From an uncultured Lachnospiraceae bacterium (GTDB lineage Bacteria > Bacillota > Clostridia > Lachnospirales > Lachnospiraceae), in contig CANRIG010000005.1 in assembly GCA_947630595.1 (NCBI GenBank), positions 1 through 64,000 on the forward strand: DNA of 64,000 nucleotides. Direction: 5' to 3'. Positions 53,110-62,917 of this stretch are shown here, one piece after another. Position 1 is the first letter of the stretch, and each line of letters starts with the position of its first letter. A program made the translations under genes and the position numbers. The notes beneath the pieces were generated by a model. That model did no database searches, was not told the origin of the DNA, and worked only from the letters and a program-made list of their open reading frames with translations.

Positions 53110-56100
53110 TTATCCATAGACTCCCTGATTCAGAATATCCACTTCCTTGGTAGCCGCGCCTTCCACCACGTTCTTCCCGTACGGGAAAGCGATTCTGTCG
53201 TCCAGGGTCAGGCCGTCGACCACCTCGATCGCATAAGAATACATGAGCTTGCCCGTCTTTATGTAACGCTTGGTGAGCTTTCCATCCTCGCCCTGCGCGT
53301 ATACATACGACCTGCCGTCGTTCTCCGTGCGGACCATATATTTTTCAAGGTAAATGGAATCAAAATCCGTATCCATCGACTCGGACAGATGCAGCTCCGC
53401 CTCGCCTTCCTCGACCTCCGAATCCTCGTCGAGCAGCGCATAGAACGAATAGTAGGAAGCGTTGGAATTGCTGTCCATGCCCCATACGTTGTTGGCGCCG
53501 TTCGGATCCGGATAATCGGAAATCTCCTTGATCTGCGCGGTAAAGCTCTCGCCGGTGCTCGTGATCATGCCGGAAATGCTGTCGCCCACGTTGATCTGCT
53601 CCAGCTCCAGCTCGCTCATCACGCCCTTTGCATAAAGGCCGGTCGCGCTTGCCACTTTCACGAAGTATTCGTCGTCGGACTCGCCGTTTTCATCGCCGAT
53701 GCTGAGCACCGTGCCGTTCAGGGAGCTCCTGACCACCTTGCCGTCCACCACGCGCTGCTTCGCCTTTAAGGACAGCTCCGCCTCGCGGATGTCCAGCGAA
53801 CAGCTCTTGATCTGGCGCTCCGTGTCCTCGATCAGCTCCTGCAGCTCCTCCGCCGTGTAGCCTGAACCGAAATCATCAAAACCGCCGAAATCATCAAAGC
53901 CGCCGAAATCCGGGAATTCGGTCTCCGTCTCCGGCTCCTGCGGTTCGCCCCAGAGGCCGTACTGGTAGAAGCTGTTGATCACATCCGGATAATACTGCTG
54001 TACCAGCTCTTTCTGCGTATCCGTCAGTTCCTCGTAAGCGGCCAGCATATCCTCCACGATGGAGCGGAGTTTCTTTTCCTTCGCATCCTCGCCCTGCGAC
54101 AGATATTTCATGTACAGCAGATACACCCCGCGCGACGCGAGCAGGTCGCCCATGGTCGGCACGTCCGAGGACTGCAGCAGCTGTTCCTCCAGCCACTCCG
54201 CCTCCATCTCCGTCTGCCAGTTCGCTCCGAGCGAATTGTATGCGTTCAGAGCCTTCTTATAAAATGCCCTGGCCTCTTTAAAGGTCTCATATTGATCCAG
54301 CGTGTCGCTCATGGCCTTGTCAAACATCCCGCGCACATAGCGCATGCAGAGCCGCTTGTAAGCCTGCTCAAGCTCCGCCGAGGTATCTGCCCGCCCGCTC
54401 TGCTCCAGGTACTGCCTGATCTCCGGCTTCAGCTGATACTGATCCATCGCCGCCGCGGCCTGCGCATCCAGCGTGCCCAGCCACGTCTGATAATAGGCGA
54501 TCGCGGCCTCCAGCTCAGACAGGAAATTCCTCTGCTGCGCCGCCAAACTGTCCTGCGCATTTTCCGCCAGCAGCCCGTTCGCCGTCTGCAGGAAGGTATC
54601 CACATAGGAAGCAAGCTCCGAATCCGGCTCACCGGTATTGTCGCCGCCATCGCCGGTACCGCCGCCACCACCGCTTCCCGATCCGTCGTCCGGACCGGCA
54701 GGGGGAAGATCCGTCCATATGCCGAGGGTTCTGAGCTCTGTGGCCGCCTCCGCATAATTCTGCTCAAAATAACTCCGCGCATTGGCGTAATCACCCAGCG
54801 CCGCATAGGCTGCCTGCAATTCTCCCATCACAGTTGCCTGGGACTCTTCTGTGATTCCTTCCGTATTCTTAATAACCAAATATTCCTGATAAGTCAGGTA
54901 CAGCTTCTGCGCTGCCAGCTGATCGCCCCTGGTGAATCCGGACGGTGCAATCGGAGACTGACTCTCCAGCTGCCCCTGCCAGTCGCCAAGCGCTCCGTAA
55001 GCGTCCAGCGCACTCTGGCAAAGCGCTGCCGCAAAGCGGTACGTTTCGGCGGTCTGCGGCTCTGAAGCCGCAAGGACTGTGCTGATTTTACTTTCGGCCA
55101 GTTCATACAGTCCGCGGACATAGAGCATGCAAAGATCCTGATATGTTCCTTCCAGCTCGCCAATCTTCGCCGCGCTTCCTGCCAGATATTCCTCCACCTC
55201 GGCTTTTAACGGCTGATATGCAGGCATTGTCTCATCAACATTTGTGCCTGTTCCATCCTCTGTGACCTCTGAGCCGCCCGATGCGCTGAGATACTTCTGA
55301 TAATACCGGATTAAGCCGCTTACCTGTCCCAAAAAGTTCTCGTTAGCCGGTTCACCTTTCTGCAGCAGCTCATTCGCCGCGGAGGAAAATTGCTCCACAA
55401 CTTTCCCATAATCTTCTGCTGTCGGTTCTTCCGGCGGCACCGGCAGCGGGTCTCCGTAATACTTCGTGACTATTACGTCACACGCCGGCATCGTAAATTC
55501 CAGGATAGAAATATTGTCATCCCCCGGATACCGCTCTTTCCGTATTTCAGGCGCCGGATCAGCAGAGGGATCTGACGGAGACGGCGTCACATCCCAGTCC
55601 TCGAGTATCCTCCCGCTCACATCCATATTCTCAGCCTGAATCTGGACAACTGCCCCTTCTTCATATTCACCATATGACGTTTCTTCGCCGTTCATTATGA
55701 CACGATATTTTTGTTTTGCCTCGGTCTCGCCGTTCCCCGTCTCGTCAGTCTCTGACATCGGGATGCCAAGATTCAGTGCTGAGGTGCCCAGCATGGTCGA
55801 ATACGGAACTCCTTCCGTGTCATCCTCCGATTCCTCTCCCGCCGGGTCGCTGCCGTCGTTCGTCTGGCCGGCAGAGCCGTCCTGCAGCTCACCATCCGGG
55901 GCCGTCTCTCCCGCCATGCTGTCGGTCTCCGACTGTTCCGTTTCTTCCGGCTGGCCGTTTTCCATGTTTCCGTTCGCATATTCGTCCACGATGCCCGGTT
56001 CATCCCAGCCATTGTCCATCGTCTGGATGTCAGACACAAACGGCTCTCCCGCCGTACCGCCGGCCGGCGTCTCCGTCTGGCCTTCGTCGTCCGGCTCCGC

Positions 56101-57429
56101 ATCCGTCTGCTCCGCGCCGCCGTCCTGCAGCCGCGCCTCCAGTCTGTCCAGATGCTCGATGTTGCTCACCTGCTTCTGGTCCTTCGTCGCCAGGCGGTCA
56201 TATTCCTTCTGAATCTGCGCCACCGCATCCGCGAGCTCGACGCCCTCCGCGCCTGCCGCCTCGTGAATCAGCAGCTCGACGTACCGCACCTGGAATTTAT
56301 CCATCAGCTCGCTGCACTGCTGCAGCTGTTCGGCCGCAGCCTCGCCGAGCACCTCGCGCACATCGTCGCGGATGACGTATTCCCGCACTTCCACGGAATT
56401 GCCGTTTTCATCCTGCTCCTGCGAGACGCGCTCCTCCGCCAGCTTGTCGCGGTAATAGCGGACCGCCTCATGAATCGGGGCGTCGATATCGGCCGCCCGG
56501 ACGTCGTCGTAAGCCTCAAACAGGTCGCGGATCGCTTTCACCAGCTCTTCGTAGCTGGCCACGCTTTTCAGCAAAGCGATTTCCTCGGTATTTTCTTCCG
56601 CCGTGTCCTTCGGCACGGACGGCACCGTCTCGATCTCATCCACTTCCAGTTCGTCCGAATTTCCGGATGGTTCTTCCACGGGCGGAGTCTGGGAGGTCTC
56701 CGGCGCCGGAGTCTCAGGCGTCTGCGGCGCAGAGGTCTGCGGTTCCGAAGTCTGCGGCTCCGACGGAGCCGGCGTATCCGGTGTCTCCTGCGGTGCGGGT
56801 ATCGTCTCCACGTCCTCGACCGTAAGTCCGCCATCCTCCGCGGGCGGTGCGGACGGCGCTTCGGTCGCGGGAGGCGCTTCATTCGCAGGGGCCGCCTCGG
56901 TCACATTTTCCGCAGCCGGCGCGGGCACGTCCGTCGAACCGCCGTCCGCGTTTCCGGTTTCCTCGATGATTTCCAGCTCGTCGGCCGATGCCGTCATGAC
57001 CGAATCATTGGCCACCAGAGACGCGCTCGCCGGCGTGTTCTTGTATTTTTCCAGATCGCGCTCCAGGCGCGTCATCGTCAGCTCCAGCGTCTGCAGGGAG
57101 AGCTGTTCCATTTCCAGCTCCAGCTCCTCCATGGTCATATCATAGGAAAACAGCGGGTCGCCCTCTTTTACCTCGTCGCCTGCCTCCACAAAAATCTCAT
57201 CAATCTTATATTCGTCGTTGAGCTGTACGTTCTGCGCAACCTGAGAGGTCACGGTGCCGTAAATGGTCTCCTGCATCCCGAAGCCGCCGTAATAGGCATT
57301 CATATTGGCCACCGGCGCCACCTCGACCGGAGTCTTCTGGCTCTGCATCGCATAGTAGGCGCCGTAGCCCCCGCCCGCGACCAGAACCGCCGTCACGGCC
57401 ACGCTGATCAGTACCGTCTTTATTTTCAT
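53110..57429 (-). CDS. Giant HlyD/MacA-like adaptor (1439 residues)
   Basis: An N-terminal helix (4-27), a first lipoyl-like half (EYKIDEIFVEAGDEVKEGDP) and start of a helical hairpin (to about 140). The second hairpin half (ELIEDTERQIKSCSLDIREA), second lipoyl half (VVRSSLNGTVLSIGDENGE) and beta-barrel come only in the last 260 residues. Between lie about 1000 residues: a Pro/Glu/Thr-rich stretch, a helical block, an acidic stretch, an InlB-like repeat (YGEYEEGAVVQIQAENMDVS ... FTMPACDVIVTKYY) and long helical repeats. MacA adaptors are usually 350-450 residues. It overlaps the ATPase gene by 4 bases. Confidence 0.85.
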   Translation of the reverse strand: MKIKTVLISVAVTAVLVAGGGYGAYYAMQSQKTPVEVAPVANMNAYYGGFGMQETIYGTVTSQVAQNVQLNDEYKIDEIFVEAGDEVKEGDPLFSYDMTMEELELEMEQLSLQTLELTMTRLERDLEKYKNTPASASLVANDSVMTASADELEIIEETGNADGGSTDVPAPAAENVTEAAPANEAPPATEAPSAPPAEDGGLTVEDVETIPAPQETPDTPAPSEPQTSEPQTSAPQTPETPAPETSQTPPVEEPSGNSDELEVDEIETVPSVPKDTAEENTEEIALLKSVASYEELVKAIRDLFEAYDDVRAADIDAPIHEAVRYYRDKLAEERVSQEQDENGNSVEVREYVIRDDVREVLGEAAAEQLQQCSELMDKFQVRYVELLIHEAAGAEGVELADAVAQIQKEYDRLATKDQKQVSNIEHLDRLEARLQDGGAEQTDAEPDDEGQTETPAGGTAGEPFVSDIQTMDNGWDEPGIVDEYANGNMENGQPEETEQSETDSMAGETAPDGELQDGSAGQTNDGSDPAGEESEDDTEGVPYSTMLGTSALNLGIPMSETDETGNGETEAKQKYRVIMNGEETSYGEYEEGAVVQIQAENMDVSGRILEDWDVTPSPSDPSADPAPEIRKERYPGDDNISILEFTMPACDVIVTKYYGDPLPVPPEEPTAEDYGKVVEQFSSAANELLQKGEPANENFLGQVSGLIRYYQKYLSASGGSEVTEDGTGTNVDETMPAYQPLKAEVEEYLAGSAAKIGELEGTYQDLCMLYVRGLYELAESKISTVLAASEPQTAETYRFAAALCQSALDAYGALGDWQGQLESQSPIAPSGFTRGDQLAAQKLYLTYQEYLVIKNTEGITEESQATVMGELQAAYAALGDYANARSYFEQNYAEAATELRTLGIWTDLPPAGPDDGSGSGGGGGTGDGGDNTGEPDSELASYVDTFLQTANGLLAENAQDSLAAQQRNFLSELEAAIAYYQTWLGTLDAQAAAAMDQYQLKPEIRQYLEQSGRADTSAELEQAYKRLCMRYVRGMFDKAMSDTLDQYETFKEARAFYKKALNAYNSLGANWQTEMEAEWLEEQLLQSSDVPTMGDLLASRGVYLLYMKYLSQGEDAKEKKLRSIVEDMLAAYEELTDTQKELVQQYYPDVINSFYQYGLWGEPQEPETETEFPDFGGFDDFGGFDDFGSGYTAEELQELIEDTERQIKSCSLDIREAELSLKAKQRVVDGKVVRSSLNGTVLSIGDENGESDDEYFVKVASATGLYAKGVMSELELEQINVGDSISGMITSTGESFTAQIKEISDYPDPNGANNVWGMDSNSNASYYSFYALLDEDSEVEEGEAELHLSESMDTDFDSIYLEKYMVRTENDGRSYVYAQGEDGKLTKRYIKTGKLMYSYAIEVVDGLTLDDRIAFPYGKNVVEGAATKEVDILNQGVYG

Positions 57430-58112
57430 TGCGCCACCTCTTCTTTCCGCTCCGCGAGCTCGCCGTCGAATATCGTGACGACCCGCTTTGCGCAGCCGGC
57501 GATTCCGCTGTCATGTGTGATCATGATCACGGTCACGCCCTCGTCGTTCAGTTTTTCAAACAGTTCCATCACCTGCCGGCTCGATTTGGAGTCAAGCGCT
57601 CCGGTCGGCTCATCGGCCAGCAGGACATCCGGTTGGTTTACCATCGCGCGGGCAATCGCCACGCGTTGCTTCTGGCCGCCGGAGAGCTGCGTCGGATTGA
57701 AGGTCACACGGTCCTCCAGCCCCACGCGGATCAGGGCTTCCCTGGCCCGCTCCCGTCTCGCCTTTTTGTGCACGCCCGCATAAATCAGCGGCAGCGCCAC
57801 ATTGTCCAGCGCCGTCATGCGCGGCAGAAGCTGAAAGTTCTGGAACACAAACCCCAGTCTGTGCAGGCGGACGTCCGCGAGCTGGCGGTCGCTGAGCCTG
57901 AGAATGTCCTGTCCTGCCAGCTCGTAACTGCCGGAGGTCGGACGGTCCAGGCAGCCGATGATGTTCATCAGCGTCGATTTGCCGGAACCGGACGGACCCA
58001 TGATGGCCACGTACTCTCCCTTCTCCACATGCAGGCAGACATCTTTCAGCACCGGAACGACCAGCTTGCCCTGGATATAGTCTTTATAAATATTATCAAG
58101 TTTCAGGATCAC
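57426..58112 (-). CDS. MacB/LolD-type ABC transporter ATPase
   Basis: A 228-residue ATPase with Walker A GPSGSGKST (39-47), signature LSGGQKQR, Walker B VLLADEPTGALD and the H-loop ITHDSG. It starts with GTG at 58110-58112 after AGGGAGG. It overlaps the large adaptor gene by 4 bases and powers the permease at 51836. Confidence 0.95.
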   Translation of the reverse strand: MILKLDNIYKDYIQGKLVVPVLKDVCLHVEKGEYVAIMGPSGSGKSTLMNIIGCLDRPTSGSYELAGQDILRLSDRQLADVRLHRLGFVFQNFQLLPRMTALDNVALPLIYAGVHKKARRERAREALIRVGLEDRVTFNPTQLSGGQKQRVAIARAMVNQPDVLLADEPTGALDSKSSRQVMELFEKLNDEGVTVIMITHDSGIAGCAKRVVTIFDGELAERKEEVAQ

Positions 58113-58145
58113 AAAAAGCCCTCCCTGTATCCGTTCTCCAGTCTC

Positions 58146-59663
58146 TCAGGTTTCGTCTTCCGGGAATTCCTCATCCAGCAGCCCGTCGTCCGAATAGTCC
58201 TCATTCAGCGGCTCGTCGTCCGAATAATCTTCATCCAGGTATTCCTCGCCGGAGTAATCTTCATCCGAATAATCCTCGTCGGAATAATCATCCACCACGA
58301 ACTCCTCATCCGAAAAATCATCCTCCACGAATTCGTCATCCGAATAATCGTCCTCCACGAATTCTTCGTCCGGATACTCTTCATCCGGATACTCCTCGTC
58401 CAGGAACTCCTCATCCGAGAATCCATCATCCACAGTCATGTCCATGTCCGAGCTGATCGAAGGAATCATCATGCTGTCGTCATTGTAAATCACCGGGTCG
58501 CCCTCGGCGATCGTCTCCATCGGGTATGCTATGTAATCATCTGCTCCCAGGCCGTCCGTAACCTCATACTCCATCAGGTCCTCGTCGTACTCGCCGAGCG
58601 TAATCTCGTGCTTCTCGATCACGTTCTTCCGGCCTGCCAGCCAGACGTAGGCCTTGTCGTCCTCATGTATAATATAGTAATCTTCCAGCCACAGACCCTC
58701 TTTTGTCTCGGTCTGCCCCGCATCCGGCTCCATATACACATGCTGTCCGAGAAGCAGGCCCTCGGAGCTCTCCAGCTCCACATAGAACGCATAATTGGAA
58801 GAACCGGCCTCGCCGTAGCCATAGCCGTAATAACCCATGTCGTCGGAATTTTCTTCCGGCGAATCTGTAATCTCGGTAACCGTGCCGCGCCAGGTCAGGC
58901 TGTCGTCCAGGCGCGAATGCACCACCATCGGCATGCCGGAGGAAACCAGCGGCATATTCTGCTCATTGAGCGTGCCCTTAATCCGGTAATCGCCGGCCGC
59001 AAGGATCGTGATATAGGCGGAGTCGCCCGAGGAACTGTAGGAGCTGTCCGAATTCGGGTCCGCGATCTTCTGCACGATGCCGGCCATCTCCGCCGTCACA
59101 ACGGAATCCGCAATCGTCTCCTCGAGCTGCTCGATCTCCAGCTGGTTCGTCTTGATATCGTACTCGCTGCGCTTGATGTCGTTCTGCGCGGTCAGGATGT
59201 TGGTCGTGATCATCAGCTGATCCTCGGAGTCCGCATTCGCGCGCTCTTTCTCGTACTCCGCGATCTCCTGCTTGGAAACCTCAATGTCTCCCTCGGCCTT
59301 CTCGATATCGATCTGCGCCTGCGCCAGCTTATCCTCATCATCCTGCGTCTCATACGAAAACAGACGCTGCCCCTCCTGAACCTCGTCTCCCTCTTTGACG
59401 AAGCACTCCTTGACCGTGCGATCGCTCTCCAGCTTCACCTCAAGCGTCGCCTGCGGCTCCACCTCGCCGCCGAAGCGCTCGAGCAGGCCGGTACCCGCGC
59501 CGTAGCCGGTAATCTCGGAAATCTTATTTACATAAACTGCGTTCTCATCCGTCGAGGACACGCGCTCCGCGTCGCCCTGATTTGCCTGATACCAGCGGTA
59601 GCCCGCGTATCCGCCGCCTCCCAGGATGCCAAGAACCAGCAGGGTAATCAAAAATTTTTTCAT
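58146..59663 (-). CDS. HlyD/MacA-like adaptor with acidic repeat tail
   Basis: A 505-residue adaptor. N-terminal helix (MKKFLITLLVLGILGGGGYA), lipoyl half KLESDRTVKECFVKEGDEVQ, a coiled hairpin (about 110-190), second half DSVVTAEMAGIVQKIADPN and a beta-barrel. The last ~90 residues are acidic repeats (EEYPDEEFVEDDYSDEDYS-like), not part of the family. Start at 59663, with GGGGAG 7 bases upstream. First gene of the export operon, which therefore encodes two adaptors for one permease. Confidence 0.88.
   Translation of the reverse strand: MKKFLITLLVLGILGGGGYAGYRWYQANQGDAERVSSTDENAVYVNKISEITGYGAGTGLLERFGGEVEPQATLEVKLESDRTVKECFVKEGDEVQEGQRLFSYETQDDEDKLAQAQIDIEKAEGDIEVSKQEIAEYEKERANADSEDQLMITTNILTAQNDIKRSEYDIKTNQLEIEQLEETIADSVVTAEMAGIVQKIADPNSDSSYSSSGDSAYITILAAGDYRIKGTLNEQNMPLVSSGMPMVVHSRLDDSLTWRGTVTEITDSPEENSDDMGYYGYGYGEAGSSNYAFYVELESSEGLLLGQHVYMEPDAGQTETKEGLWLEDYYIIHEDDKAYVWLAGRKNVIEKHEITLGEYDEDLMEYEVTDGLGADDYIAYPMETIAEGDPVIYNDDSMMIPSISSDMDMTVDDGFSDEEFLDEEYPDEEYPDEEFVEDDYSDDEFVEDDFSDEEFVVDDYSDEDYSDEDYSGEEYLDEDYSDDEPLNEDYSDDGLLDEEFPEDET
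58149..58425. repeat. Coding repeat for the acidic adaptor tail
   Basis: Degenerate 15- to 18-bp units built on TCATCCGAATAATC encode Asp/Glu/Tyr/Ser tracts. All length changes keep frame. Confidence 0.85.
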
Positions 59664-59840
59664 TCCAGTGCTCCCCTTTATGTAATCAAATTCGTTTGCT
59701 GCTAACACTATACCACATCTTGCTTTAAAAAAAATAGTTTTTTTCTTAATACTTCATGAACTTTGAAATTTCGGAAACCCGCATAAAATAAGAGTTTACA
59801 GCAAATTTGTGACTTTTCTGTGTCTATTGGTAATGAATGG

Positions 59841-59870
59841 AAAAAGGGGTCTGCGAAGGTGCAAACCCCT
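59841..59870 (-). terminator. Terminator after the prophage endolysin gene
   Basis: AGGGGTCTGC (59845-59854) pairs with GCAAACCCCT (59861-59870), one wobble, 6-base loop, followed by five T on the minus strand. Confidence 0.8.
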
Positions 59871-59876
59871 AAAAGC

Positions 59877-62132
59877 TTACTTTATGATGGAAGAAAAACC
59901 GGCTTTTTCCAACTTTGTAACGAGGTTCTCGGCGTTCTTTTTACTCTCAAATACGCCGCACTGCGCCTTGTACTGGCCCGCCTCGCCCTTGATGATTGCA
60001 TCAAACCCGGCCGCCTTGATTTTGTCCGCCAGCCTGTCCGCGTTTTGCGAGCTCGTAAAGCTTCCAGCCTGCACGATGTAATTATTTTTGACCGGCTCCT
60101 CTTTTTTCGCACCTTTCTCACGGATAATGTATGCAACTTTTCGGCTCCCGTACTGCCCCTTGCCGTGCCAGCTTTTATATACAGCGCCCTCACCGGAACC
60201 ATTGCAGTACGCATGACCGGCGTCATACCATTTACTGCCGCCAGCATAGATATTCGTGTGCTGTAAGTCCATGTACGTCACTACATCGCCAGGGCGTAAC
60301 GTTCCGTCAGATATAAGCTGATTCACGGTCTTATTTCCAATGCGGATAACATCGCACGATTTCCTGACCGCCTTTTCAGTTGCGCTTGACCAAGAAATGG
60401 AACCGTCCGAATTCCCGTAAAAAATGCCCGTGTCCTGCGGAATTAGCTCGGCTTCTTTCAGCGCCCACCTTGCCAGCAGCGCGCAGTTGCAGGAATGCTT
60501 GCCCTTTGATAGTGCCTTGCTCCACTGTTCCTCGAGGTATTTGCTCGGATTATGATACGTCCACGAACGGCCGGCCGTAATATCGGCCATAAGCTGTTTC
60601 TGAAATTTTTTGCATTGTTTGATAACTTTGTTCACTGCCGTCTCTTCCTTATTATTGATTTCATAGACAACCTTACCATCCTCATCAAAAACCTTGTATT
60701 CCGGGTTTTCATCCACCTTTTCCTTTGCCTTTTCCAAGTCATGGTATGCGCCGAGCTGTCCGTCCATCGTTTTGCCCCATGATTTACGAACACGGTACCA
60801 TGGTTCATCTGTCTTTGGCAAAATATCGCCGCCAGTGTCCGAGGAAAACTCGATGCCTTGGTCATATTGGAACAGGTTCCAGCGTTCAACCAGATTCACA
60901 AGTTTCGACACGTAATTTACATCGGTCGCATAGCCGCCATCCTTGATAATCTGAATAGCCTTTTTGTAATCCGTCTGCTTGTTTATGTTCGGATATCGCT
61001 TTTTGCTCCCGTTCATCGCGCCGATAAAATATGCCGCCCGGTCGGCAATGGAGTCTTCACAACACGGGTACTTGCGGAAATCAGCCGTGACCGTGTATTC
61101 CTGACCGCTTGCAGTCTGTTCTTTGGTCTGCTTTGTGTACTTACTCTTGCCGTCCCACACGGAATCTTCCCACGTATTTCCGGACAGCGAACACTTCATA
61201 CCATGTAAGTTGTTCGCGAACTCTGCAAGGTCTGTTGTGCCGTAACCGCTCTCAAGGCAGAACTGCGCCAAACCTACACTTGCGAGCATACCGGTCTTCT
61301 TCATATTCTCCTGATAAAGCGGAGCTATCTTCTTTATGCGCTCGGCTTCGGACAGTCCGCGCAGGGCGGATGCTTGGAAACCATGCGCTTCGACCGTGTA
61401 AACCTGCTTTCCATCCTCGTCGTAAACAGAATATCCCGGCAGACAAGCCTTTTTCGCATTTTCGAACACGGTGTATGCGCCAATCTGCGACTGCACGTCC
61501 GTCCAAGATTTACGGACACGGTACAGCTTTTCCACCTCTGGCTGTACGGGGGCTTGTCCATTCATAGCCTTAACCACATCCGCGCGAAACTTATCCATCG
61601 TCAAGCCGAACCTGTCCCAAACGTGCGTCGGGTCAACATGAGCAGTCGATAATCCGGCACGCCTGCCCTCGTCGTGAGAAGAAATCAGGTACAAGCCGGA
61701 GTCAAGTTTATCCGTTGGATTCCAACCGTACCGCTTGCAAATGTCCGTGCACAGCTCGACCGCTGTATTGTAGCCACGCATGATGTCAGCCTTGAATTTC
61801 TCTGCATTCGAGACGGTATAATTTGCGCCAGACGTGTACTTGATATAATCGGATTCGCAAATCTCGAATGTAATCAGATTTTTGTTGCCGTAGCCGCCAT
61901 CTGCCCATGTATACACATCTTCCGGTAGACATTGCAGTACCTTTCCCGGTGTGTCGCAATCGACTATGTACGTCACGCAGGCACTCACTGCCGCCTGATT
62001 CCAGTAATCTGCAACTGACTGTGCCGTACCTTGTCCCGTTCCGATGGTGTGCAACTGTATGCCGATGGGCGTACGCTTTTTGTTCTGCTGATAACAGCGG
62101 TTTTTGGTCAAATAGTTTTTGATGATGTTCAT
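59877..62132 (-). CDS. Multidomain phage endolysin: amidase, glucosaminidase, NlpC-like
   Basis: A 751-residue wall hydrolase. In order: amidase_2-like domain (about 15-190; H28 in QLHTIG, H153 in SSHDEG, AHVDPTH); a wall-binding SPOR-like motif YRVRKSWTDVQSQIGAY (204-250); glucosaminidase (about 255-420) with E294 in AQFCLESGYG; a second YRVRKSW motif (about 447-495); an NlpC/CHAP-like cysteine peptidase region (about 510-670; HSCNCALLARWAL and DLQHTNIYAGG); and a final SPOR domain (685-751). Three lytic activities in one lysin is unusual. AAAGGACTG precedes the ATG; no signal peptide, so release needs a holin not seen here. Confidence 0.88.
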   Translation of the reverse strand: MNIIKNYLTKNRCYQQNKKRTPIGIQLHTIGTGQGTAQSVADYWNQAAVSACVTYIVDCDTPGKVLQCLPEDVYTWADGGYGNKNLITFEICESDYIKYTSGANYTVSNAEKFKADIMRGYNTAVELCTDICKRYGWNPTDKLDSGLYLISSHDEGRRAGLSTAHVDPTHVWDRFGLTMDKFRADVVKAMNGQAPVQPEVEKLYRVRKSWTDVQSQIGAYTVFENAKKACLPGYSVYDEDGKQVYTVEAHGFQASALRGLSEAERIKKIAPLYQENMKKTGMLASVGLAQFCLESGYGTTDLAEFANNLHGMKCSLSGNTWEDSVWDGKSKYTKQTKEQTASGQEYTVTADFRKYPCCEDSIADRAAYFIGAMNGSKKRYPNINKQTDYKKAIQIIKDGGYATDVNYVSKLVNLVERWNLFQYDQGIEFSSDTGGDILPKTDEPWYRVRKSWGKTMDGQLGAYHDLEKAKEKVDENPEYKVFDEDGKVVYEINNKEETAVNKVIKQCKKFQKQLMADITAGRSWTYHNPSKYLEEQWSKALSKGKHSCNCALLARWALKEAELIPQDTGIFYGNSDGSISWSSATEKAVRKSCDVIRIGNKTVNQLISDGTLRPGDVVTYMDLQHTNIYAGGSKWYDAGHAYCNGSGEGAVYKSWHGKGQYGSRKVAYIIREKGAKKEEPVKNNYIVQAGSFTSSQNADRLADKIKAAGFDAIIKGEAGQYKAQCGVFESKKNAENLVTKLEKAGFSSIIK

Positions 62133-62147
62133 TTAATCAGTCCTTTC

Positions 62148-62846
62148 TTATACTACTACATGCCACAGCGCCTCTGTTCCAACCGCACCCGGCTCCCAGA
62201 CGTTGTTATCAATGTCAGATTCCCACGTCTGGCCTTTATGCGTCACCTTGTCGCCCTTGTGGTACGGATTTGTGCTGCCAGGCTGTTTCCATGGCAATAT
62301 TTCGCCCGGAGCTGTAAGAATCTCTGCCCACAGGGACGGCGCGGCGTCTGGCGTCCATTCGGTCTGTGCAGTATGGTCACTCAGGCATTTATATAGCTTG
62401 TCCTCATGCCGCACCCGGTCGCCAGTTTTATATATGCTGTTGTCACGCCACACCGGATACAACTCTTTGACATTCGCGGCCTGCTCGTCTGACAGGTACG
62501 TGATCGCCATCGCCACGTATGCCTGTTTCATTTCTTCCGGCGTCCGCTCCCGCAGGCCAAACGTCACTGCAAGGCCGCCATCCTTTTTCTCGGCCACCCG
62601 GAATTTCGGTTCGATCGTGGTCATATTGGTATAGATACCGATCACGTTGCGGCTTTCCGCGCCATCATCATCTACAATGACCGTTTCCGGGCCGACCACC
62701 TTTATCTCGGCAAGGTTTTCGACCGTGAGCTTTCCGGCCAGCTCCGCCAAGGCATCATAGTCGGCAACGTCCGTCGTGATGCCTGACAGCCCGGCCCCTC
62801 TGCGGATTTCAATTTCTGTTCCGTCTTTTAAAATAATTTTATCCAT
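62148..62846 (-). CDS. Phage protein with two carbohydrate-binding (CBM5/12-like) domains
   Basis: A 232-residue protein. The first 130 residues are unrecognised; then two chitin-binding-type modules: YPVWRDNSIYKTGDRVRHED with WTPDAAPSLWAEI, and PYHKGDKVTHKGQTWES with WEPGAVGTEALWHVV. Such modules are frequent in tail-fibre accessory proteins and may hold polysaccharide on the host surface. GGGGAAAAGAAAC precedes the start. It lies 15 bases before the endolysin gene. Confidence 0.8.
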   Translation of the reverse strand: MDKIILKDGTEIEIRRGAGLSGITTDVADYDALAELAGKLTVENLAEIKVVGPETVIVDDDGAESRNVIGIYTNMTTIEPKFRVAEKKDGGLAVTFGLRERTPEEMKQAYVAMAITYLSDEQAANVKELYPVWRDNSIYKTGDRVRHEDKLYKCLSDHTAQTEWTPDAAPSLWAEILTAPGEILPWKQPGSTNPYHKGDKVTHKGQTWESDIDNNVWEPGAVGTEALWHVVV

Positions 62847-62917
62847 GTTTCTTTTCCCCTTTCTGGTTTTGGTGGATTGTTTTTGGGTTACATATTTTTG
62901 CGCTGGTTCGGCGCGAT

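Noticed and set aside
56152..57783. A 543-residue Arg/His/Leu-rich frame on the plus strand
   Set aside because: Antisense shadow of the giant adaptor and the ATPase, whose domain motifs are certain.
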